DNA from: Methylobacterium oryzae
Lineage (GTDB): Bacteria; Pseudomonadota; Alphaproteobacteria; Rhizobiales; Beijerinckiaceae
Direction of reading: 5' to 3'
NCBI RefSeq assembly: GCF_021398735.1
Contig: NZ_CP090349.1
Span: forward strand, 3,677,001-3,741,000
DNA length: 64,000 nucleotides
Shown here: positions 1 to 9,128 of the stretch, one piece after another
Layout: every line of letters begins with the position of its first letter
How positions within the stretch are numbered: position 1 is the stretch's first letter
Program-made: the position numbers and the translations under genes
The notes under the pieces: generated by a model
The model's database searches: none
What the model saw: only the letters and a program-made list of their open reading frames with translations
What the model was told of the DNA's origin: nothing

Positions 1-1012
1 CTGGAAGGGGCCTGCCGTCGCGTGCGATGTCCGAGCCGAGCAGGAAGCCGCCATTCGCCTCGAAGCCCGCCACGATGGCCGCACCGGAGCGCCGCGCCTG
101 TTCCATGCCGGCGATGACGTAGGGCGAGCCCACTCTCGTGCGCAGGACCTGCCTGAAGCCGCCGGAACGCTCCAGCGCCGAACCGGCCGTCACGGGCACC
201 ACGACCGCGTCGGCCCCGAGGAAGCGTGCCGTAATCAGGCCGAGCACGTCGCCACGCACGATCCGGCCCACCTCATCGGCGATGAGAGGACGGTCGGCGT
301 CGCCATCGGTGGTCACGAGCGCGTCGAAATCGCCCGAGGCCATCGCGTCGCGAATGAACGCGATATCCTCGGGCCGATGTGCCTCGGTGTCGATGGGCAC
401 GAAAGTCTCGGACCGGCCGATCGTCGTGACCTGTGCGCCGAAGCCGGTGAGCAGATCGGCCAGGAGATCGCGGGCGACGGAACTCTGCTGGTAGACCGCG
501 ATGCGCAGGCAAGCCAGCATCTCGGACGGGAATGCGTCGATATAACGGTGCTGGTAGCGGGCCAGGGCGCGGGGTTCGGGTGTGGCAGGGGTCCGTTCCG
601 CCGACACGCCGGCGTGTGCGCCGCGGTCCAGAGCGGCCAAGATTGCCGCCTCGTCCGCCTTCGTGATCTCTCCGTCGGGCCGGTAGAATTTGAGTCCGTT
701 GCGATCCTCCGGGATGTGGCTGCCCGTGATCATGACTGCCCAGGCGCCGCGCCGCATCGCCTCGAGGGCGAGGGCCGGTGTCGGGAGGGCGCCGCATTCG
801 ATCGCCGTGAAGCCCGTTGCCGCAGCGGCATCCGCCACCGTCGCGGCGATGCTCGGGCTACTGTCGCGCAGGTCCCGCCCGATCACGACTGCCCGGGGGG
901 CTTCGCCCGACATGGAGCGGAAGAACGCGCTGGCATAGGCGTAGGCCGGCCCTCCGACGAGGTCCGTCACCAGACCCCTCAAGCCACTCGTACCGAATCT
1001 CAGGCTGCTCAC
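1..1012 (-). CDS. phosphomannomutase / phosphohexomutase (partial, runs off left edge)
   Basis: Interconverts hexose-6-phosphate and hexose-1-phosphate in the cytoplasm, feeding sugar-nucleotide synthesis such as GDP-mannose. The reverse-strand reading shows the family landmarks. An early RFGTSGLRG motif is followed by the phosphoserine loop MITGSHIPEDRNG (the family usually has TASHNP) and then the metal-binding loop TTDGDADRP. The 3' end lies outside the window, so the substrate-specificity and C-terminal domains are not seen. I chose the GTG at 1010-1012, just before the RFGTSG motif; another in-frame GTG lies about 40 bases further upstream. Phosphomannomutase versus phosphoglucomutase cannot be decided from this part. 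The gene diverges from the plus-strand genes to its right. Confidence 0.85.
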   Translation of the reverse strand, partial: MSSLRFGTSGLRGLVTDLVGGPAYAYASAFFRSMSGEAPRAVVIGRDLRDSSPSIAATVADAAAATGFTAIECGALPTPALALEAMRRGAWAVMITGSHIPEDRNGLKFYRPDGEITKADEAAILAALDRGAHAGVSAERTPATPEPRALARYQHRYIDAFPSEMLACLRIAVYQQSSVARDLLADLLTGFGAQVTTIGRSETFVPIDTEAHRPEDIAFIRDAMASGDFDALVTTDGDADRPLIADEVGRIVRGDVLGLITARFLGADAVVVPVTAGSALERSGGFRQVLRTRVGSPYVIAGMEQARRSGAAIVAGFEANGGFLLGSDIARDGRPLP

Positions 1013-1225
1013 GGCGGTTCCGTCAGTGTCGATTGAGTTGGGATCGATCACTGATGCCGCGAAACGCCGTGCATCACAACATCCCGCGACGGGAGCCGGG
1101 CTCGCGCACGGGGTCCTTCACGAAGGCGCCGCACGCGCCTCTGCGCAATACCGTTTACCCTCTCTTAACCATGACTCCAGCATTGAGTCCTACGAGCTCA
1201 CCTCCAAGTTTCGGCTGTGGTCAGG

Positions 1226-1678
1226 ATGCATTCGCAAGGTCTCGATCTCTCGAACGTGGTCAGTTTGACGATTGCCTTGTCGGAGCGTGTCGCCGAAACG
1301 CGGCGACTGGGGCACCTCGTGGCGGTCGATGAGATCGAGGCGATCGGGAACGTGGCCTCCTTTCTGCGCCAGAACCTCGACGAGTGGCCCCCTGAATTAA
1401 GCCGCGCGATCTGCGACGTGATCACAAGCTCGCCGCGCGGGCGAGGCCGTTCGCTGCTGCTTGTCGAGTACATCCAATCCGGTGCCTTCGATCAGCAGCA
1501 ATCGGGGAAGCATACCATGCCGTTCGTGATGGATCTGTACCGTATCGTTCTGGGACGGGACGCGGAGGACGATGCGCTGCGGCATTGGTCTGCTCAGCTG
1601 AATGCGGGAAAGATCTCCCGGAGGCAACTTCTAGGGACCATCATCAGTTCAGAAGAATTCCGTGCGTCGCTGAATTAA
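1226..1678 (+). CDS. DUF4214 domain protein
   Basis: Small protein (about 150 residues) whose C-terminal third, from PFVMDLYRIVLGRDAE to SSEEFRASL, is a typical DUF4214 unit. The DUF4214 family occurs in surface-layer, adhesin-like and glycan-locus proteins, and its molecular role is not settled. The N-terminal half is predicted helical with no domain I recognise. No signal peptide is visible. The start is uncertain: ATG 1226 has AGG immediately adjacent, and GTG 1217 is the alternative. It stands alone between the divergent mutase gene and the heptose block, so a role in this glycan locus is inferred from position only. Confidence 0.75.
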   Translation: MHSQGLDLSNVVSLTIALSERVAETRRLGHLVAVDEIEAIGNVASFLRQNLDEWPPELSRAICDVITSSPRGRGRSLLLVEYIQSGAFDQQQSGKHTMPFVMDLYRIVLGRDAEDDALRHWSAQLNAGKISRRQLLGTIISSEEFRASLN

Positions 1679-1911
1679 TCCAGAGCTGCCTATATTTGTT
1701 GTATGTAGGTCAATACATATGATCAAAATATTCGCGGCAATATGAGACCTTGCGAGGCTGTATTCGACAGAGCGCTAAAATATGTCACCCGCGCACAAGA
1801 ATGTGTTGATAGAGTCGAGATATGGATCGATAGATCGAGCGCTGTCGCCTTTCGCGTGGGGGCTGTGCGTCTGAGATCTGCCTGGGCGGATAGGAGCGGC
1901 GGAATACCTTC
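1679..1911. other. AT-rich gene-free stretch with a small inverted repeat
   Basis: A 233-base gap noticeably richer in A and T than its flanks, upstream of the heptose kinase. TATGTA at 1702-1707 and TACATA at 1714-1719 form a 6-base inverted repeat around a 6-base centre, which could be an operator half-site pair. I see no convincing paired -35 and -10 boxes. The promoter of the heptose block is expected here by position only. Confidence 0.3.
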
Positions 1912-2913
1912 ATGCTGACCGTGACTCGGACGCCGCTTCGAATAAGCTTGTTCGGCGGCGGCACAGATTACCCGGAATATTTTGAGCGGGCGCCCGGAGC
2001 GGTCGTCGGTGCCGCTATTGATAAGTACATCATCATAGCTGCGCTGGATCTGATAGGGTGTCAGGATTATAATTATAGATTAAGCTACTCCCGCGTCGAG
2101 CACTGCGGGCACATCGACGAGATCGAGCATCCGGTGGTGCGAGAGGTGCTCAAATATTTCGACGTCAATCGACGGCTCGATATGAGCATCATCTCCGATT
2201 TGCCTGCGGCAGGTAGCGGTCTCGGTTCGTCCTCAGCGTTCACCGTGGGATTTCTGAGAACGATATACGCGATTCAAAATCAGAAACCTACGAAGATCGA
2301 ACTCGCCAAGAAGGCGATACACGTCGAGCGCGAGATCCTGCGCGAGAACGTCGGCGTGCAGGACCAGCTCCACGCCGCCTTCGGCGGGATCAACCGGTTC
2401 GATTTCAGCGGCTCCGCCATACGGATCTCGCCCGTTCAGATGAGTTCTGCCGCCATTCAGCAACTCAACGCGTCGATGGTGCTGGTCCATACGGGCATCG
2501 CGCGGCGCGCGACGACGACGGTCGCCGCGCAGATCGCCGTGACGCGCGCGCGCGCGATCGACAAGGAATTGTCCGAACTCTACCGCCTCGTCGAGGAATG
2601 CGTCTCTCTGCTCGAAGCGGGGACGAGCGGCTGGCTCGCGCAGCTCGGCGAGATGCTCTCCGCCTCGTGGCTCATCAAGCGGACCCTGTCGCGTGAGGTC
2701 TCGAACGCGGTGCTCGACGATCTGTTCGAAGCGATCACCGCGTCGGGGGCTTACGGGGCGAAGCTATGCGGCGCGGGCGGGGGCGGTTTCTTCCTCGCTC
2801 TGATCGATCCCGATCGGCTTCCGGCCCTGATCGAGCGGGTCGCGCCGCTGTCCGTCGTTCCGATCGGCATCGACGTCGATGGGTCCACCCTGATCTATCG
2901 CCAGACACGCTGA
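1912..2913 (+). CDS. hddA: D-glycero-D-manno-heptose 7-phosphate kinase-like GHMP kinase
   Basis: GHMP-superfamily sugar kinase, 333 residues, the normal length for HddA. It starts with TVTRTPLRISLFGGGTDYPE, the motif of heptose/fucose-type kinases. The ATP-binding loop PAAGSGLGSSSAF is near residue 100 and the C-terminal glycine motif CGAGGGGFF near residue 287. The expected reaction is ATP-dependent phosphorylation at C1, giving the alpha-1,7-bisphosphate. The assignment is strengthened by the genes downstream: GmhA and a fused GmhB/HddC-type enzyme. Together these make the complete GDP-heptose route. A fucokinase-like or other sugar-kinase substrate is the alternative. Confidence 0.82.
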   Translation: MLTVTRTPLRISLFGGGTDYPEYFERAPGAVVGAAIDKYIIIAALDLIGCQDYNYRLSYSRVEHCGHIDEIEHPVVREVLKYFDVNRRLDMSIISDLPAAGSGLGSSSAFTVGFLRTIYAIQNQKPTKIELAKKAIHVEREILRENVGVQDQLHAAFGGINRFDFSGSAIRISPVQMSSAAIQQLNASMVLVHTGIARRATTTVAAQIAVTRARAIDKELSELYRLVEECVSLLEAGTSGWLAQLGEMLSASWLIKRTLSREVSNAVLDDLFEAITASGAYGAKLCGAGGGGFFLALIDPDRLPALIERVAPLSVVPIGIDVDGSTLIYRQTR

Positions 2914-2980
2914 GCGGCGTCCTCACAAGCCGCAGCCCGGCCGCAGCCGAGCCGCGGACCTATCGCGATGAGAGGCAACG

Positions 2981-3913
2981 ATGCGAATTCTGATCACCGG
3001 CGGCGCGGGCTACATCGGGACGATCCTGGTGCCGATGCTTCTGGAGCGCGGGCATCACGTGACGGTGCTCGACACGTTCAAGTCCGGCGCCCCGGACCTG
3101 TTCTCGGCCTGCCAGTACGATACGTTCGAGCCGATCAAGGGTGACGCGCGCGACACGCGCATCCTGGACGAGCTGATCCCGAAGCACGACGTGCTCATCC
3201 CCCTCGCGGCCCTGGTCGGCGCGCCCCTGTGTAAGGAGGACGCGATCGGCGCCACGACGCTCAACCGCGACGCCGTGCTGGCGCTGGCGCAGCGCGCGGG
3301 CGGCGAGCAGAGGATCGTCTACCCGACGACCAACTCGGGCTACGGCGTCGGCGAGGCCGGCAAGTTCTGCACCGAGGACTCGCCCCTGCGGCCGATCTCT
3401 CTCTACGGCACCACCAAGGTGGAGGCCGAGAAGGCCGTGCTGGACAGCGGGCGCGGCGTCAGCCTGCGTCTCGCGACGGTGTTCGGCATGGCGCCGCGCA
3501 TGCGGCTCGACCTCCTCGTCAACGACTTCACCCACCGCGCCGTGACCGACCGGGCGCTCCTGGTCTTCGAGGGCCACTTCAAGCGCAACTACATCCACAT
3601 CCGCGACGTCGCCAAAGGCTTCATCCACGCGATGGACAATTTCGACCGGATGCGCGGCGAGGCGTACAATCTCGGCCTGTCGAGCGCCAACCTGTCGAAG
3701 CTGGAGCTCTGCGAGCGCATCAAGGCGCACGTTCCGAACTTCGTCTACGTCGAGGCCCCGATCGGCGAGGACCCGGACAAGCGCGACTACATCGTGTCCA
3801 ACGAGAAGCTGGAGGCGACCGGCTGGTTCCCCGATTTCGACCTCGACCGGGGCATCAAGGAGCTGATCAAGGGCTTCCGGATGATCCGCAACTCGCGGTT
3901 CGCCAACGTTTGA
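2981..3913 (+). CDS. NAD-dependent sugar epimerase/dehydratase (extended SDR)
   Basis: 310-residue extended short-chain dehydrogenase. The N-terminal nucleotide-binding motif [11 protein letters not shown] starts at residue 3, and the catalytic Tyr/Lys are in [12 protein letters not shown]. Length and motifs fit NDP-sugar 4-epimerases, 4,6-dehydratases and reductases; substrate cannot be read from sequence. It lies between the heptose kinase and the heptose isomerase on the same strand, so it may modify GDP-heptose after synthesis (for example, as a 4,6-dehydratase or epimerase). That role is inferred from context. ATG 2981 is preceded by GAGAGGCAACG, an adequate ribosome-binding site. Confidence 0.85.
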   Translation: MRILITGGAGYIGTILVPMLLERGHHVTVLDTFKSGAPDLFSACQYDTFEPIKGDARDTRILDELIPKHDVLIPLAALVGAPLCKEDAIGATTLNRDAVLALAQRAGGEQRIVYPTTNSGYGVGEAGKFCTEDSPLRPISLYGTTKVEAEKAVLDSGRGVSLRLATVFGMAPRMRLDLLVNDFTHRAVTDRALLVFEGHFKRNYIHIRDVAKGFIHAMDNFDRMRGEAYNLGLSSANLSKLELCERIKAHVPNFVYVEAPIGEDPDKRDYIVSNEKLEATGWFPDFDLDRGIKELIKGFRMIRNSRFANV

Positions 3914-3992
3914 TCAGGATGGGCGGCCTGCAGCGAACGCGCCGCCGGTCCGCCCGACACGGCGGCCGACGCGGGAACGGACCGAGGTGATC

Positions 3993-4580
3993 ATGAGCGC
4001 GATCGTCGATTTTCTCACGCGGACCCGTGACACCTTCCAGGCCGCCCTCGACGATTCCCGCTTCCACGCGACCCTCGCCGAGACCGCCGATCTCGTGACC
4101 GCGTCCCTGCGCGGCGGCGGCAAGCTCCTGACGATCGGCAACGGCGGCAGCGCCGCCGACGCGCAGCACATCGCGGGCGAGTTCGTCTCGCGGCTCTACT
4201 ACGACCGGGCGCCGGCCGCGGCCGTGGCGCTGACCACCGACACCTCGGTGATCACCGCGATCGGCAACGATTACGGCTACGAGCACGTGTTCGAGCGGCA
4301 GGTTCTGGCCCTCGGGCGGCCGGGCGATGTCCTGCTCGCGCTCTCCACGTCGGGGCGGTCGCCGAGCGTGCTGAAGGCGATGGACGCGGCCCGCGGCCTG
4401 GGTCTGCGGGTCGTCGCCTTCACGGGCGCGACGGGCGGGGCGATGCCCGAGCGGGCGGATGTCTGCCTGCACGCGCCGTCGGACGCCACGCCGCTGATCC
4501 AGCAGATCCACATCACTGCCGCGCACATCGTCTGCGGCCTCGTCGAGGAAAGCCTGTTCCCGCGCGGGACGGCAGCGTGA
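3993..4580 (+). CDS. gmhA: sedoheptulose-7-phosphate isomerase (phosphoheptose isomerase)
   Basis: SIS-domain isomerase, about 195 residues, typical GmhA length. It converts sedoheptulose 7-phosphate to D-glycero-D-manno-heptose 7-phosphate, the first heptose-specific step. Seen in the sequence: [18 protein letters not shown] (phosphate-binding loop and catalytic Glu region), [15 protein letters not shown] (second sugar-phosphate loop), and a C-terminal [14 protein letters not shown] helix with the conserved His. I prefer ATG 3993, preceded by ACCGAGG, over the in-frame GTG two codons earlier. It ends 10 bases before the fused transferase-phosphatase gene, consistent with an operon. Confidence 0.9.
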   Translation: MSAIVDFLTRTRDTFQAALDDSRFHATLAETADLVTASLRGGGKLLTIGNGGSAADAQHIAGEFVSRLYYDRAPAAAVALTTDTSVITAIGNDYGYEHVFERQVLALGRPGDVLLALSTSGRSPSVLKAMDAARGLGLRVVAFTGATGGAMPERADVCLHAPSDATPLIQQIHITAAHIVCGLVEESLFPRGTAA

Positions 4581-4590
4581 GGGACGGCCT

Positions 4591-5829
4591 GTGACCGAGC
4601 CAGAGTGGAAGGGTGGAGGCCCCGTCCGGCAAGCCATGATCCTGTGCGGCGGCTTCGGCACGCGCCTCGGCGCGCTGACCTCGGCCATGCCCAAGCCGCT
4701 GCTGCCGGTATCGGGTGAGCCGTTCCTGGACGTGCTGCTGTTCGAACTCGGCCGCCACGGCATCACCGAGATCGTGCTGCTGGCCTCGTTCCACAGCGAG
4801 AAGATCCGCGCCTACGCCGCCGACAACCTGGTCGCGCGACGCTTCGGCATGACGCTGCGGGTCTCGGTCGAGCCGGAGCAGGCCGGGACCGGGGGCGCCG
4901 TCATGCACGCCCTTCCCGAGGCCCACGCGACCTTTCTCCTGCTGAACGGCGACTCGTGGTTCGACGTGAACCTGCTGTCCTTGGCCGCCATGGCGGCGCG
5001 TCACCCCGATGCGGCGATGGTCCTGTCGCTCCGCCGGGTGGCGGACGCCGCGCGCTACGGCGTCGCGCTCCTCGACGGCGTCCGGATCACAGCCTTCCTC
5101 GAGCGGCCGCCTGAGCCGGGACCCGGTCTCGTCAACGCCGGCGTCTATTTGGTGCGCCGCGATGCACTCACCGACCTGCCACCGGCCTGCTCACTGGAAC
5201 GGGACGTCCTGCCCGCGCTGGTCGCCGAGGGCCGCGTGGTCGGCGAGGCCCATGACGGCTACTTCCTCGATATCGGCGTGCCCGAGAGCTACGCCCGGGC
5301 CCAGGAAGAGATCCCGGCCCGTCGGAGGAGACCGGCCGCCTTCCTCGATCGCGACGGCGTTCTCAATCACGACCACGGGCATGTCGGTTCCGTGGACCGG
5401 TTCCAGTGGATGGCGGGCGCGCGCGATGCCGTCCGCGCGCTGAATGATGCCGGCTACTTCGTGTTCGTCGTCACGAACCAGGCGGGGGTCGCCCGTGGCT
5501 TCTACACCGAGGCCGACGTCGCCCGTCTGACCGCCTGGATGCGGGACGACCTGCGCGAGGCCGGCGCGCATATCGATGATCTCCGCTACTGCCCCTATCA
5601 TCCGGACGGGACGGTCGAGGCCTACAGGGCGGTCCACGGATGGCGAAAGCCCGAGCCCGGCATGATCCTCGACCTGATGGCCCATTGGGACATCGACCGT
5701 GTGCGCAGCTTCCTGGTCGGCGATCAGGAAACGGATCTCGCCGCCGGCCGTGCGGCGGGGCTCGCCGTGCATCACTTCAGGTCGCACGACCTGCTTGCCT
5801 TCCTGCGGGAGGTCGCGCTGACGGGGTAG
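4591..5829 (+). CDS. bifunctional heptose-1-phosphate guanylyltransferase / heptose-1,7-bisphosphate phosphatase fusion (HddC-GmhB type)
   Basis: 412 residues, two enzymes in one chain. Residues about 14-240 are a sugar-nucleotide transferase with the NTP-binding signature MILCGGFGTRLG and PKPLLPV, the metal-binding NGDSW, and the family LERPPEP stretch. Residues about 248-405 are a HAD histidinol-phosphatase-type domain. It has FLDRDGVLN (nucleophile D253, acid/base D255), VVTNQAGVARG, and the C-terminal VGDQETDL. In separate-gene pathways these are HddC and GmhB, which remove the 7-phosphate and then activate the heptose-1-phosphate. The gene starts with GTG 11 bases after gmhA stops; ATG 4636 is a later option but would cut close to the nucleotide motif. 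GDP rather than ADP as product is inferred from the alpha-type kinase partner. Confidence 0.85.
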   Translation: MTEPEWKGGGPVRQAMILCGGFGTRLGALTSAMPKPLLPVSGEPFLDVLLFELGRHGITEIVLLASFHSEKIRAYAADNLVARRFGMTLRVSVEPEQAGTGGAVMHALPEAHATFLLLNGDSWFDVNLLSLAAMAARHPDAAMVLSLRRVADAARYGVALLDGVRITAFLERPPEPGPGLVNAGVYLVRRDALTDLPPACSLERDVLPALVAEGRVVGEAHDGYFLDIGVPESYARAQEEIPARRRRPAAFLDRDGVLNHDHGHVGSVDRFQWMAGARDAVRALNDAGYFVFVVTNQAGVARGFYTEADVARLTAWMRDDLREAGAHIDDLRYCPYHPDGTVEAYRAVHGWRKPEPGMILDLMAHWDIDRVRSFLVGDQETDLAAGRAAGLAVHHFRSHDLLAFLREVALTG

Positions 5830-5883
5830 GAAGGGGCCCAGGAGGTGTGGGTCCTCGCCGGGGCGCTTCGCCGTCCGGCACGC

Positions 5884-6033
5884 TCAGTCGTGCGACTGGA
5901 TCGAGAGTTCCGCTTCCGCGGCCTCGCGCATGGCGCGATCCCAGTCGAGCTTGCGCTTGGGCGGAGTCTCGCGCTCCGCGTCCGTCGCTTTCCGATCTCG
6001 CGGAGCGACGATCTTGATGTCGTACTCGGGCAC
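5884..6033 (-). CDS. small hypothetical protein (49 residues)
   Basis: A short open frame starting with GTG and reading VPEYDIKIVAPRDRKA, then a charged Lys/Arg/Glu segment ending SIQSHD. It follows the NUDIX gene on the same strand after about 100 bases. The residue composition is that of a real soluble protein, unlike the Arg/Gly/Ala/Pro-rich shadow frames on the other strand. I recognise no family. The start is supported only by a weak purine run. It may be co-transcribed with the NUDIX hydrolase. Confidence 0.5.
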   Translation of the reverse strand: MPEYDIKIVAPRDRKATDAERETPPKRKLDWDRAMREAAEAELSIQSHD

Positions 6034-6131
6034 GCTTCGATCCGCTCTTTAACCGACGATTAATCGTATTGGCGGAACGCGCGGGTCTTGTCAGCGGTTC
6101 AATGCGTCGATCCACAATCCGGTGACGGCGC

Positions 6132-6677
6132 TCATCCGGTGCCGGACAGGCCGATCAGGATCATGGCGGCGTGCACGGCTCCGACGATGGCGCCCGACTG
6201 GGCGAGCTTTAAGGCCTCGGCCCGCGGTACGCGCACGACGGCGATGTCCTCGCCGGGATCCGGCTGCGCCGGCCCGGCCGCTGTCACGCGCGCGCGGACG
6301 AGATGCATGCGGTTGGCGTAGCGGGCCGGATCCGCATTCAGGGTGACCACGTGCTCGGCATCCGCGAAGATGTAGCCGGTCTCCTCGCGCATCTCGCGCT
6401 CGGCGGCCGCGAGGATATCGGGGTCGGCGGGGTCGATGGCCCCGCCCGGAAGCTCCAGGCTCGGGCCTCCATGAGCGTGGCGGTACTGGCGTACGAGGAT
6501 GACCTGATCGGCCGCGTCGATGCCCAGCACGAGCGCGATGTGCGGCGTCTCGAGCACGTAATAGGGATCGACGATGTGACCCGACGGCGTCACGCAGTCG
6601 TCGGCACGGAGACCGAGCCAGCGATCCTTCATGACGTGGTGGGATTTGCGGACTGTCCAACTCGGTGTCGAGATCAT
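6132..6677 (-). CDS. NUDIX hydrolase (ADP-ribose pyrophosphatase-like)
   Basis: 181-residue NUDIX protein. The NUDIX box is visible as LPGGAIDPADPD followed by AAEREMREETGY, with the REMREETG core that binds Mg2+. The glycine-to-Glu spacing is slightly longer than canonical. Upstream HIALVLGIDAADQVILVRQYRH is typical of the ADP-ribose/nucleotide-sugar pyrophosphatase branch. It likely hydrolyses a nucleotide-sugar diphosphate, perhaps as housecleaning for the surrounding pathway; substrate not determinable. It is divergent from the methyltransferase operon, with about 210 bases between. Confidence 0.85.
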   Translation of the reverse strand: MISTPSWTVRKSHHVMKDRWLGLRADDCVTPSGHIVDPYYVLETPHIALVLGIDAADQVILVRQYRHAHGGPSLELPGGAIDPADPDILAAAEREMREETGYIFADAEHVVTLNADPARYANRMHLVRARVTAAGPAQPDPGEDIAVVRVPRAEALKLAQSGAIVGAVHAAMILIGLSGTG

Positions 6678-6888
6678 TGCTTTCTGCGGACCCGGGGTTT
6701 GTGCTTACGGATATCCCCCACGGTCATTGTGGATCTTCGCCGCTGAAGGACATGCGCGATGGCAAAACTGTCTCGTCTTTCGGCTCTGACTTCGATCGAG
6801 CTGCGACCGCGCGTTGCGCTGCCCTCGCCCAGCCGATAAGCCTCGCGGGGTCGTAGAGCCTCGCGCCGCGGATGTCACAGGTCGTAGG

Positions 6889-8148
6889 ATGACGGGAACG
6901 AAACTCGCCATGGCATGCCGCGTCTGCGACGGACGCGATGTCGAGCTGTTCCTCGACCTGACCGATCAGCCGCACTGCAACCGCCTGATCCCGCCGGACC
7001 TCGCGGACCGCCGCGAGCCGCATTTTCCCCTGCGCGCCGGCTTCTGCCACGACTGCACGCTCGTCCAGATCGATCACACGATCCCGAAGGAGAGCATGTT
7101 CAGCGACTACCCCTACGTCTCGGGCACGACGAAGACGCTGGTGGAGCATTTCCGCCAGACGGCGGCCCGGCTCGTGGAGCGGTACGACCTCGGACCGCAG
7201 GACCTCGTCGTCGACATCGGTAGCAACGACGGCACGTGGCTGCGGCAGTACGAGCCCTTCGGCCTGCGCCGCTGCGGCGTCGAGCCCGCCTCGAACGTGG
7301 TGGAACTGGCCCGCGCCGCCGGCGTGCCGACGCTGAACCGCTTCTTCAACGCGGAGACCGCCGAGATCGTCCGCGCGCAGGACGGGCCGGCGAGCCTGAT
7401 CACCGCCGCCGGCGTCTTCTTCCACCTGGAGGAACTGCACAGCGTCGTGAAAGGCATCGTCACGCTGCTCAAGCCGGACGGCGTCTTCGTCGTGCAGGCG
7501 ATCTACCTGGGCGGCATGATCGAGAACACCGCCTTCGATCAGATCTACCACGAGCACCTGTGCTACTACACGCTCCGCTCGCTGGAGCAGCTGTTCGCGC
7601 GCCACGGCCTGGAGGTCTTCGACGTCAGCGTCGTCCCGGTCCACGGCGGCTCCCTCGAGGCGCATGTCGGCTTCCCCGGCGCCCACCCGGTCAGCGACGC
7701 GGTGAAGCGCATGCGCGCCGACGAGGAGGCCCGCGGCTACGGCAAGTTTGAGACCTATGTCGGCTTCGCCGAGAACGTCCGGCGCCTGCAGGCGGCGCTG
7801 CTCGACCTGCTGGAGCGCATGCACGCCGAGGGGAAGACGGTCCACGCCTACGGTGCCCCGGCCAAGGGCGCGACGCTGCTCAACGCCTTCGGCATCGGCC
7901 CGCGTCTGGTCCAGTACGCGGCCGAGAAGAATCCGCTGAAGTTCGGCCGGCTGATCCCCGGCGCCCGCATCCCGATCGTCGAGGAGGGCAGCGTGCCCGC
8001 GCCCGACGCCTATCTGGTGCTCGCCTGGAACTTCATCGACGAGTTCCTGGCGCGCGAGCGCCGCTACCTCGAGAACGGCGGCGCCTTCATCGTTCCGGTG
8101 CCGGAACTCAAGGTGATCACCGCCGCCGACTTGCCGAAGGCGGTCTGA
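6889..8148 (+). CDS. sugar C-methyltransferase (SAM-dependent, zinc-binding N-terminus)
   Basis: About 420 residues with the three-part architecture of deoxysugar C-methyltransferases (NovU/TylC3 type). The N-terminal zinc module has CRVC near the start and FCHDC about 45 residues later. The central SAM-binding domain has LVVDIGSNDGTWL, and the C-terminal part includes the conserved YHEHLCYYT and YGAPAKGATLLN. Such enzymes methylate C3 or C5 of an NDP-4-keto sugar to make branched sugars. ATG 6889 gives the best start before the zinc site; ATG 6910 is also possible. It heads an operon with two epimerases (gaps of 2 and -14 bases), as expected for a branched deoxysugar pathway. Confidence 0.88.
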   Translation: MTGTKLAMACRVCDGRDVELFLDLTDQPHCNRLIPPDLADRREPHFPLRAGFCHDCTLVQIDHTIPKESMFSDYPYVSGTTKTLVEHFRQTAARLVERYDLGPQDLVVDIGSNDGTWLRQYEPFGLRRCGVEPASNVVELARAAGVPTLNRFFNAETAEIVRAQDGPASLITAAGVFFHLEELHSVVKGIVTLLKPDGVFVVQAIYLGGMIENTAFDQIYHEHLCYYTLRSLEQLFARHGLEVFDVSVVPVHGGSLEAHVGFPGAHPVSDAVKRMRADEEARGYGKFETYVGFAENVRRLQAALLDLLERMHAEGKTVHAYGAPAKGATLLNAFGIGPRLVQYAAEKNPLKFGRLIPGARIPIVEEGSVPAPDAYLVLAWNFIDEFLARERRYLENGGAFIVPVPELKVITAADLPKAV

Positions 8149-8150
8149 GC

Positions 8151-9128
8151 GTGGCTGCCGTCTCCCGATCCTCCTTGCCCGAGACCGTCGTCGTCGTCGG
8201 TGCGACCGGGTTCGTCGGCCGCAACCTCGTCGCGCATCTCGCCGACCGCGTGCCGCGGCTGATCGCGGTCAGCCCCTCCGGCCGCGCGGTGCCGGGGGCG
8301 CATGAGGCCGCGCGCTTCGATGCCCTGGAGGCGCTGTCGGTCCCCGCCGACGCGATCGTCGTCAACGTCGCCGCGCAGCGCTACGACGCCGACAAGTTCG
8401 AGACGGCGCAGAGCGACCTGCTGACCGGCAATGCCGAGATCGCCAACCGCCTCTACCGGTTCTGCCTGACGAAGGGCATCCGCGAGGTGCGCGCGGCCTC
8501 GAGCGTCGCGGTCTACCCGGCGGCCCTCGATCCCCTCGACGACGCGCAGGCTGTCGACCTCAACGCGCCGCCCAACCGGAACGAGGCCTTCTACGCGTGG
8601 TCGAAGCGCTGGTCGGAGGTGATCGCCGACCTCCACGCCGAGCGCTACGGGATCCACACGATCAGCTTCCGCCTGAGCAACCCCTACGGCCCCCACGACT
8701 CGACGGATCCGCGCAAGGCGCACGTCCTGCCGGCCTTCGTGATGCGCGCGCTCGCACCGGGGGAGCGCTTCGAGATCAAGGGCAACCCGCTGGTCGAGCG
8801 CGACTTCATCTACGTCGGCGACGTCGTCGACGTGTTCGCCCGCTCCCTCGAGATGCGGGAGACGAGCGACGCGCTCAACCTCTGCCGCGGCGAGACCATG
8901 ACCCTGCTCGACCTTGCCCGCACCATCCTGGAGGTGGCGGGCGAGAATCGGCCGGTGCACGCCCCCGACACGGCGACCCACGGTGTGCTCGCCCGCCGCT
9001 CGACCAACCAGCGGCTGCGTGAGCGATTCGGGATGTCGAGCTTCACGGGACTCGCGGACGGGCTGCGGCCGACGATCGCGTGGTACCGCGAGGCCTATCG
9101 CGACGGAGCTCAGCATGCCGGGGCCTGA
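8151..9128 (+). CDS. NAD-dependent epimerase/dehydratase (extended SDR)
   Basis: 325-residue extended SDR starting with GTG two bases after the preceding stop. The nucleotide-binding motif VVVVGATGFVGRNL is at the N-terminus, and the catalytic Tyr/Lys are in FYAWSKRWSE. RDFIYVGDVVDVF is the usual substrate-loop region of NDP-sugar epimerases and reductases. It is translationally coupled to the C-methyltransferase and overlaps the next epimerase by 14 bases. It probably reduces or epimerises the C-methylated 4-keto sugar. The exact stereochemistry is unknown. Confidence 0.85.
   Translation: MAAVSRSSLPETVVVVGATGFVGRNLVAHLADRVPRLIAVSPSGRAVPGAHEAARFDALEALSVPADAIVVNVAAQRYDADKFETAQSDLLTGNAEIANRLYRFCLTKGIREVRAASSVAVYPAALDPLDDAQAVDLNAPPNRNEAFYAWSKRWSEVIADLHAERYGIHTISFRLSNPYGPHDSTDPRKAHVLPAFVMRALAPGERFEIKGNPLVERDFIYVGDVVDVFARSLEMRETSDALNLCRGETMTLLDLARTILEVAGENRPVHAPDTATHGVLARRSTNQRLRERFGMSSFTGLADGLRPTIAWYREAYRDGAQHAGA

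Noticed and set aside
377..1036. Plus-strand frame at the left edge
   Set aside because: The minus strand here encodes a phosphohexomutase with intact phosphoserine and metal loops.
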